This document shows, in pieces, positions 57,851 to 64,000 of a stretch of 64,000 nt of DNA. A program made the translations under genes and the position numbers. The stretch is from Zea mays (lineage: Eukaryota; Streptophyta; Magnoliopsida; Poales; Poaceae). The stretch's first letter is position 1. Every line of letters starts with the position of its first letter. The DNA lies in contig NC_050098.1 of assembly GCF_902167145.1 (NCBI RefSeq), positions 112,692,207-112,756,206 on the forward strand, given 5' to 3'. Under the pieces are notes generated by a model, which was given only the letters and a program-made list of their open reading frames with translations, was not told where the DNA came from and made no database searches.

Positions 57851-58727
57851 AATACATTCTATGCTTGGAGCATTTGAGTCATTTGACTCTGTTTTTGATG
57901 CACACTTAATGTTTGTTATTCTTGGATATACAAATGATTTATCATTGTGTTTGCAAAGAAGGGAGCAAGATATTATCAATGCGATTTCACTTGTTAATGT
58001 GGCAAAGAGAAGAATGCAACAGTTCAGGCTTGATGGTTGGGATCAATTCCTTCAAAGAATCACTTCATTTTGCAACAAACATGATATCCAAGTTCCTGCT
58101 ATGGGTGGAAATTATAAGCCTTATGGAAGATCATCACGATTTGTTCATAACCAAACCAACGATGACCACTTCAGAAGAGAAGTATATATTGGGGTCATTG
58201 ATCAAATTAGCCTAGAGCTTGATAGTCGGTTTAGTGAGGCTAATATGAAGCTGCTTTCTTGTATGTGAGCCTTGGATCCTTCCAACTCTTTTGCTTCTTT
58301 TGATGCACACAAGGTATGAAAGCTAGCTGATTTTTATCCTAATGACATGTCAAGCACTCACTTGTTAAAACTTGACTTGCAACTTGACAATTATATTGAT
58401 GGCATAAGAGAAGATGATAGATTCAAAGACATAACTAACCTTGTAGACCTCTCGGTTAAGCTTGTTGAAACAAAGAGACATAAGGTGTTTGATATGGTTT
58501 ATTTGCTTCTCAAATTGGTATTGCTTTTGCCTGTGGCGATAGCAAGTGTTGAAAGGGCATTTTCTGCAATGAGTTTGGTGAAGACTAAATTGAGAAATAA
58601 GATGTGTGATAGTCTTTTGGATGATTGTCTGGTGACATACATCGAGAGAGATATTTTCTTCAAAGTGAATGAAGAAGATATAACTGAAACTTTTATGGTG
58701 TTGAGGAAGCACATTCCAGATAAGTAG
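57851..58727 (+). pseudogene. hAT transposase, C-terminal part with dimerisation domain
   Basis: It continues the hAT frame after the AATAC duplication: S-M-L-G-A-F-E-S-F-D, 'LQRREQDIINAISLV', then stops UGA at 58266-58268 and 58317-58319. The C-terminal hAT dimerisation domain is well kept: 'LPVAIASVERAFSAMSLVKT' and L-R-N-K-M (about 58530-58600), ending at 58727. Both halves are in one frame once the retrotransposon is discounted, so the damage is by point stops plus the insertion. Confidence 0.85.
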
Positions 58728-58910
58728 TATTATTGCAATTTTATGTTTAATGTATGCAATTTTTATGCTTATTTGTTGAGTGTCAAACTTTATATCTATA
58801 TATCAAATTGTTTACCAAATTTACTATAAAGTTATATGTATATTAGATAGAATTCTACATGAAAATTTTGTTGCGGCACACCCTATATAAAAATCCTAGG
58901 TCCGCCATTG

Positions 58911-58955
58911 ACTAACTGGACCACACTGTGTAGAGCTTTATTTATTGTAGCAGTG
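58911..58955 (+). other. possible 3' terminus of the CACTA element
   Basis: Just past the hAT element the sequence ends in TTTATTGTAGCAGTG, whose reverse complement begins CACTGCTACAATAAA, CACTA-like. With the subterminal repeats at 42275-42450 this suggests the right end of the transposon that carried the Ulp1-like gene. No left end was found, so the call is tentative. Confidence 0.35.
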
Positions 58956-60244
58956 ATTTACGCTACTGCGTAGCCGCCTATGACGCGTGTCCGGTTGGAA
59001 TTGGATCATCTCATATAGTGTATAGCTATCTAGAAGACTATTAGCATGCAGTACAACTATATATAGCCCTTGCGTTTCGCGCGCGCGCGTTCTGTCGGAA
59101 AAAGAAAAGTAGTGGCCGGATCGGATGGGCAGGATATGGCCTTTACACTCCTACTAGCTTATTATCACCCTATACTTGGTGCTCTTTCATTGTACATGCT
59201 GTTTCTGGCATAGCATATGATGGGATTTATTGCTTTATCCAAATCAAGTTAATTATATAAAGATCTATATCCTCGTTCTCTGCGTGATGGCATCACTGCA
59301 TACGCACACACATCGACCCTGAGAAACATTGTTTGTTGCTGCATGCAGCATGCATGCTTCTCTTTTTGTTGCTCTTGTTATTACCTTTTTTTATCATTTT
59401 CCCTTTGCTGTAGATTATATATATTAGCCTTATGATGGAGAGCTAGTTCATCATCAATCAATGGTACTGGAACTTGTTCATGTCGTACGTGGCAGTTCTT
59501 CATTTGCGCCAAGGCTCTTTAGACTTCTATATTACCTACTGTCTTAGTGGGGAAGAACAAGTGTAGATGCCCTATTGTCTCGTCGAAAGTTGTCTTGCTA
59601 CTTTTTGATCCGTCAACGACGGCATTTTTCTTTCCGAGAGAGACCACCTTTTAATTAATAACTTGCAACTTGACTTGGTCATGGTCAATGCCACCCATTT
59701 CGATCACAGCAGCAGGGTGGCTAGTTTGGAGCCCTGTTAAGGTTGAATATGATCAAAGGTTACCTGACAAATTAATTGACTACTAACCCTTATCCTGTCC
59801 TAGTGGGACACTAATCTCTTTCGACTACCTTTAGTTCTCTTTCTCTCTCTTCTGACGTGCGTTTATGGCAACGTCTGTATATATAGTAGATGATGCATGG
59901 GTGGTGTGCATATATTGGAGTATTCGGTATGTAAAAACTATATATATATATCCGTCGAGACATGGAAGTGGACCAACGAGAGTGGCCACTTAGCTTGCTC
60001 TTGTTAATGCATGGTCCTTTCTGAAGATTCTCCTGACAAAAATAGGAGAGAACAGTAGCTATCATGGTTACGAAAGGAATACCAGATTGCTTATCTAAAT
60101 CTGTCATAATAAACAGCCGCCTGACAGCAATACTAAATTTCTGCCAGGGCTTTTCTACTGTATTGTATTGTCTACATTCCTTTCCAGTTGACAATTAACT
60201 GATGGATTAGGCACTTTGCATAATGCAGTTAAAAACTAAGGTAA
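58956..60244. other. intergenic DNA without recognised genes
   Basis: AT-rich DNA of low-copy appearance with short simple repeats (GCGCGCGCG near 59080, TATATATATA near 59942). No ORF resembles a known protein. A 127-codon minus-strand frame (60194-59811) has no recognisable feature. Confidence 0.4.
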
Positions 60245-60580
60245 CATATCCTGTGCACATGATTTTTTGGTACACACAAGGTGCTTATAAACTAAAAAGT
60301 TTACAAAAAAAAATTTGAAAAAAATCATACATATTCTTTCCATCCTACTCCTATTATGTACAAAATTTCAAGTTCAAATTCGTTATATTTTAGCTGTAAT
60401 AAAAAAAGAACATTTTATTCAATTTTCTAATTTAAACTTGTCAGATTTTTTTTCTTTTTTATTACTATAACAAATTTAAACTTGAAGTTTTGTATATAAT
60501 TGGAGAGTAAGAAAAAAATAATATGTATGAATTTTTCAGAATTTTATATGAACTGTGTTAGCTCATGTGCAGCATATGTA
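60245..60580. repeat. fold-back element (imperfect inverted repeat, possible MITE)
   Basis: The two halves are diverged reverse complements. CATATCCTGTGCACATGA at the left pairs with TCATGTGCAGCATATG at the right; the 'atcatacatatt' and 'aatatgtatgaat' blocks and the 'tttcaagttcaaattcg' and 'aatttaaacttgaag' blocks pair further in. No ORF. Length near 336 bp and AT-richness fit a miniature inverted-repeat element, but no clean target duplication could be fixed. Confidence 0.6.
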
Positions 60581-60850
60581 CACCAAAGGCTAATGTGCAG
60601 CGGATATGTTGCCAATAACTAAACAACCCCTCCAAGGCCTCCCTTCACAAGCTAGGGTGCATACCGTATGTGCCCTCCATGCGCACGATGTTGAGCTGCT
60701 AGGATAGAAACTGATCCGGGGTGAATGGTTGTAGGCTACCCGAGAGAAGACCAAGTTTTTCGCAATTCTCGTCCATTTTGACAGTAGACAGAGCAATTTA
60801 GAAAAGACCATACTAAGACCCACTAACATATCAAAAAATCTCATACAATA

Positions 60851-61003
60851 TGTTAGACTCATGTTTAGAGTTAGGCCTGGGTCTTCTTGTATTTACCTGA
60901 TTACCTCTGTGTAATGGGCTTGGCCCACCTAACTACCATATATAGTATACACCCAAGTCTGGATTAGGGTTAGAGATTCACACATTCCAACTTGGTACCA
61001 GAG
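60851..61003 (+). mobile_element. very short LTR followed by a Met-tRNA-type primer site
   Basis: TGTTAGACTCATG at 60851 to CATTCCAAC at 60991 gives about 141 bp. It is followed by TTGGTACCAGAGTAGG, one base from the TGGTATCAGAG primer site, and has ATATATAGTATAC as a TATA region. This fits a Copia or TRIM-type LTR. No second LTR was found. 60581-60850 before it holds nothing recognisable. Confidence 0.45.
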
Positions 61004-61821
61004 TAGGTCGTTTTTTCTTCTCTCCCCTCTTCCCTGGCTGTCGGATCCTTAGCCACTTCGCCACCTTCCCTGGCCGCAGGGCCTGCTCCCCTAGGCCACT
61101 GTCCCTCCTTCCCTCTGAGTCCGATGCTCGCTCTCTGCACCAGCGCGGCACACGAACCTTCTCACTGCTCCTCCGAGGCCATTGCCCCTCCTCCCATTCC
61201 TAGCGGTTGGGGTTGGCTCCTCTCCTCAGTCTGCGAGCCCTCTGTTGGCCCTCTTCTCTCCGCTGCACGATATCTACAGCAGCTCCTAGTCTATCAATGG
61301 CGCATGACCTCGATGGGGGGCGGCGGGCGCTCGAGCTTGGGCCCTGGCCACCATGACGCGCCTTAGGGGGCCGCGGCCAGGGAAGGCTCCTACATCTTCC
61401 CCACCATAGAGCTGCTCGCGGCCTCGCCTCCACCAGCCATCTTCCATGCTGCCAACCCGAGCTTCTCCTCCATGTGCGATTGTGGGCCCTCCCCATCCTC
61501 CCACTTGGCCCCAACAAGCTCAGCACAGCCATTGTCAGCCCTACTTCTGTCCCACAGAGCAGCACCACCTGTGGCTGCATCTTCTCCAGCTCTAACAACA
61601 CGGCCTCCCTAGGCGTGGCCATTGGTGCAAGCCCGACCATCGGCGCGCCCGCTGCTGCTCCCCTTCCCACTGCCTCGGTGGCCCTCCACACCATCGTTGC
61701 AAGAACAGCCATGGTGCCCCCTTTACTTTCCCTAGTATTGCCACCGGCGTCGCCCCGACCCCCTTCCTGGCCCCATCGACCCCTTGCGCCGCCACACCGA
61801 CCCTACCACTAATGCGGTTCC
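61004..61821 (+). other. GC-rich leader-like DNA, possible Copia remnant
   Basis: Proline-, serine- and alanine-rich frames are open on both strands because of GC-rich codons (for example 61474-61812), but no gag or pol motif appears. It may be what remains of the element whose LTR is at 60851. Confidence 0.3.
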
Positions 61822-63440
61822 TGTAACGCCCTAAAAACTAAACCATGTTTATAATCCAATTATGGTGTGACCTATGGATGATCGAAGGTCGTAGATGTAG
61901 AGATTTCATTGAGATGATTCTGATCCATTACTAGTTTGCCTTGTTTGGCGTCTGGATGAGTCTTTTCGAGTGCCAGTTGATCTGAGCCATTGGATATTAG
62001 GATTGTGGAAGTTTTCTTTTATTTATACCTCCCTAACCCTAGCAACCACGTCCTCCCACCCTTAGCAGCCATCACCCTTTTGTGCCTTGCCCCAAGAGAA
62101 GAGATGAAGAACAAGGGAGAGAAGAGAGGGGAGATGAGGGCATATCGTCGCCCATCGTCGTCGTTCCTCTCCAATAATTGGTTGGATTTCCTTTCCTCTC
62201 TCTCTTTTCTCCACTTGATGAATGTTTTCCCTTGTTTTAGATGAGTTTTAGGCCATACAATTAGCCTTTCTTGGTTGGATTAGATGGGGGGTTTAAATTT
62301 TGATCTCGAAATTAGTCTCTGCAGAGTGGTAAATTCGGCAGTTTCTATTCATGCCAGTTTTCTATGGTCTTAGTGGCCTAAAAAAATAAAAAGTCTATCT
62401 ATGAGTCGTAGATAATTTGTAGATCTTTCCATGGCCACAAAGAACACCTCAATCGGATATCAGATTAGGGAGTAATTGAAGTTTGATTATAACAGTTTTT
62501 CAGTCTCATAATTATGTGTAGAATCTGTTCTCCTAAGATTTAGGCACTTCTATCAACAAAATTAAACTTTGAGTTAGTGAGAGAAGTTGTAGATAATTTC
62601 ATAAGCTTTCCAGGTTCATAAATAGTGTATTCATATGAATTTTGAAACTCCAGTTATGTTTGTTTTACAGTGGATGTACATGTTTGCCTCGTAAACCGAG
62701 TAGGTTCGTTCACTGGTGGGTTTTATCTAGTTAATGACCGAATTGACTCTTCCAACTATGGAGACTTTTGTAGAGGGATAGAAGTCCTTATTGCCAGCAA
62801 AGTTTCATAATATTTGGTTGAGTAGTTTGGGAGATATCGAACTTTGAAGTTAACTATGATGCTGTCTGAAACAGATTCAGACGGTTATCTTGTCGGATGT
62901 TTTAGAACTTATAGATGACAAAATTCAATTATCCATCGAATACGAAGTTGTAGAGTATTTTGTGTAGATGCTTCCATATATTTTATTTGATAGCACTACT
63001 GTATTAATATTAAAAATACAAAATTAACAAGCAACGCTGCTGCTGTTGGCGGGTGGTAGGGAGCAGTGGTTGTAACATCAGTGTTGGGGTTGTGCGTAGA
63101 AGTAGTGTTGATAATTAGCAAATGTTATGTGAATGTTTGTACTAAGTTTAAAGACCACAACAGGTGGTGAGGCTCCAGATCATACCTAGTGCCATTCTGG
63201 ATTCCCGGTGAAGGCAAGTAAAATGCAGTGGTGGTTTGCTATCGCTTGACTCGTATCTTATTCCCTATCATTGAGTATTCATAAGTATTGCAGGTGTTAA
63301 ACATGGAATTTTACAATGATGTTTTATTTGATCTAAAGTATTAATGGTATATGTTAATAATGTTGATGAACATGATTTGAGAATGGTATATGTGGTTGAC
63401 TCACGTCTTTGAGGAAGTTGAAGTAGAACATATATCGTAA
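61822..63440 (+). mobile_element. Tekay-like LTR fragment
   Basis: Starts TGTAACGCCC like the LTRs at 9868 and 18199. Near 63210 it has 'GGTGAAGGCAAGTAA', matching the 'GAAGGCAAGT' segment of those LTRs. The end GGGTGTGACA is not found, so it is truncated. No coding sequence is supported (the 84-codon frame at 61990 is within the LTR). Confidence 0.5.
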
Positions 63441-63443
63441 TTT

Positions 63444-63788
63444 CTACTCGTCGTCATCGTCCATCAGTGTCGTCCAATCGATCTCCCCATCTTCATCGTC
63501 GGAGAGGATGATGACTGGCGCTACCAGCTCCAGATGCACCGGCATGGAGACAACCTCACTTTCATTTGTCGAAGCCGAGGAGCCCATAACAATGCGTTGA
63601 CGGCGGCGGCGACGCTTCGAGAGAACTCTTGAGGCGCACACGAAAATATGGCATGCGACGTCTTGATGATTGAGCCTCGACTGGCGCCGGAGCTCGAGGT
63701 GGCGATGATGCATGAGTCGCGCCATTGCCAGCCGCTCCAGTAGTGTACGTGTCTTGAGACACACTGCGATGGCATCCGCTGGGTCCAT
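63444..63788 (-). CDS. small hypothetical protein, candidate host gene
   Basis: A 114-codon minus-strand frame from ATG 63788: M-D-P-A-D-A-I-A-V-C-L-K, a leucine/arginine-rich amphipathic stretch (R-T-L-L-E-R-L-A-M-A-R-L), S-K-R-R-R-R-R-Q-R that could be a nuclear localisation signal, and an acidic tail ending W-T-T-L-M-D-D-D-D-E. I recognise no family. A TATA box 40 bp upstream and two telo-box-like sites further up support a real promoter. Codon composition differs from the surrounding transposon DNA. It could also be one exon of a longer gene extending past the window. Confidence 0.45.
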   Translation of the reverse strand: MDPADAIAVCLKTRTLLERLAMARLMHHRHLELRRQSRLNHQDVACHIFVCASRVLSKRRRRRQRIVMGSSASTNESEVVSMPVHLELVAPVIILSDDEDGEIDWTTLMDDDDE

Positions 63789-63826
63789 TTTGAGGCTGCG
63801 TCGATGATGGAAAAGACTAGCTTGAC

Positions 63827-63911
63827 TATATATATACTGCAGGCTGGCGGCGGCTACGAAAGCAAGTACGCCCTAGGGTTTACTAACCGGCGCGGCGCGC
63901 CTTAGGGTTTA
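63827..63911 (-). promoter_or_regulatory. TATA box and two telo-box-like motifs
   Basis: TATATATATA at 63827-63836 lies about 40 bp before the ATG at 63788. TAAACCCTA on the minus strand occurs at 63882-63874 and 63911-63903. Telo-boxes (AAACCCTA) are known in promoters of plant translation and cell-cycle genes. The short TATA-ATG distance would give a very short 5' leader. Confidence 0.4.
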
Positions 63912-64000
63912 CGACCAGCGGCGAGCACGGCGACTGGCGCGGCAGATGACGACAGCGGTGGTGGCAGAGGCAAAAGGGAAAGAGTAAATAAAGGGAGAGA

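Larger units (their letters stand above)
42475..58910 (+). mobile_element. hAT DNA transposon, interrupted by Tat element 3
   Basis: The left end CAGGGGCAGACCCAC and the inverted right end (CAATGGCGGACCTAGG on the minus strand) are related terminal inverted repeats of the CAGGGGCGGA type found in plant hAT elements. The eight flanking bases are GCTACCTG and ACTAACTG, six of eight matching, as expected of an aged 8-bp target duplication. Removing the inserted retrotransposon leaves about 3.06 kb. The interior encodes one transposase frame. GC-rich imperfect repeats with 'gacgccagttgctg' lie before the gene (42640-42750). Confidence 0.8.

Noticed and set aside
59076..59090. Alternating GC tract that could form Z-DNA
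   Set aside because: Too short, and no gene is nearby. Treated as simple sequence.
59811..60194. 127-codon minus-strand frame
   Set aside because: No domain, no promoter, and simple TA-repeat codons in the middle. It looks like chance.
61124..61812. Proline/alanine-rich frames on both strands after the short LTR
   Set aside because: Open on both strands because stop codons are rare in this GC-rich DNA. No gag motif is seen.

Overview
The window is a dense nest of transposable elements from a plant nuclear genome, almost certainly an Andropogoneae grass and most likely maize or a close relative. The evidence is the mix of elements. Three belong to the Tat lineage of Gypsy elements: two have Huck/Flip-like LTRs that begin TGTCGG and end CCGACA, and one is Grande-like. 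There are several Tekay/Prem1-type LTRs of about 3 kb that begin TGTAAYRCYC and end GGGTGTGACA. A Copia LTR end, a hAT element and a probable CACTA element are also present. Family names are recalled from the look of the LTRs, not from a search. No bacterial feature, rRNA, tRNA or CRISPR array was seen. The only candidate host gene is a small ORF at the far right on the minus strand (63444-63788).

Left part (1-14348). A Copia LTR tip ends at 114 and sits inside the pol gene of Tat element 1. Element 1 (115-7704, plus) has a heavily deleted pol, a five-exon gene on the opposite strand (4798 to 1484), and a 1559-bp 3' LTR. Then come a reversed Tekay-like LTR remnant, the 3' end of a chromovirus pol, and its 3294-bp LTR (9868-13161). 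That LTR holds a near-perfect 1.75-kb palindrome.

Centre (14349-42474). A Ulp1-like protease gene of a probable CACTA transposon is split at the first five bases of its last visible exon by a gag-only Gypsy element with 710-bp LTRs (15152-15861 and 41063-41772, target duplication GTTCC). That element carries a Tekay-like chromovirus (18199-27463) and a Grande-like element (27464-41058). The two inner elements are fused through a deletion that removed the 3' end of one and the 5' LTR of the other. The Grande-like element has its own antisense genes and two tandem-repeat arrays.

Right part (42475-64000). A hAT element (42475-58910) with a TTF/hAT-dimerisation transposase gene is split by Tat element 3 (44479-57850, minus strand, target duplication AATAC, two 1283-bp LTRs). 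Beyond a possible CACTA end at 58955 lie low-copy-looking DNA, a fold-back element, a very short LTR with a Met-tRNA-type primer site, a Tekay-like LTR fragment and the small hypothetical gene.

None of the transposon genes looks intact. Most premature stops are C-to-T type changes at CAG or CGA codons, as expected in heavily methylated DNA. The observations most worth a second look are the giant palindrome, the repeated stem-loop plus G-rich modules before the 3' LTRs of all three Tat elements, the spliced antisense genes, and a UAG codon that recurs at the same pol position in all three Tat elements.
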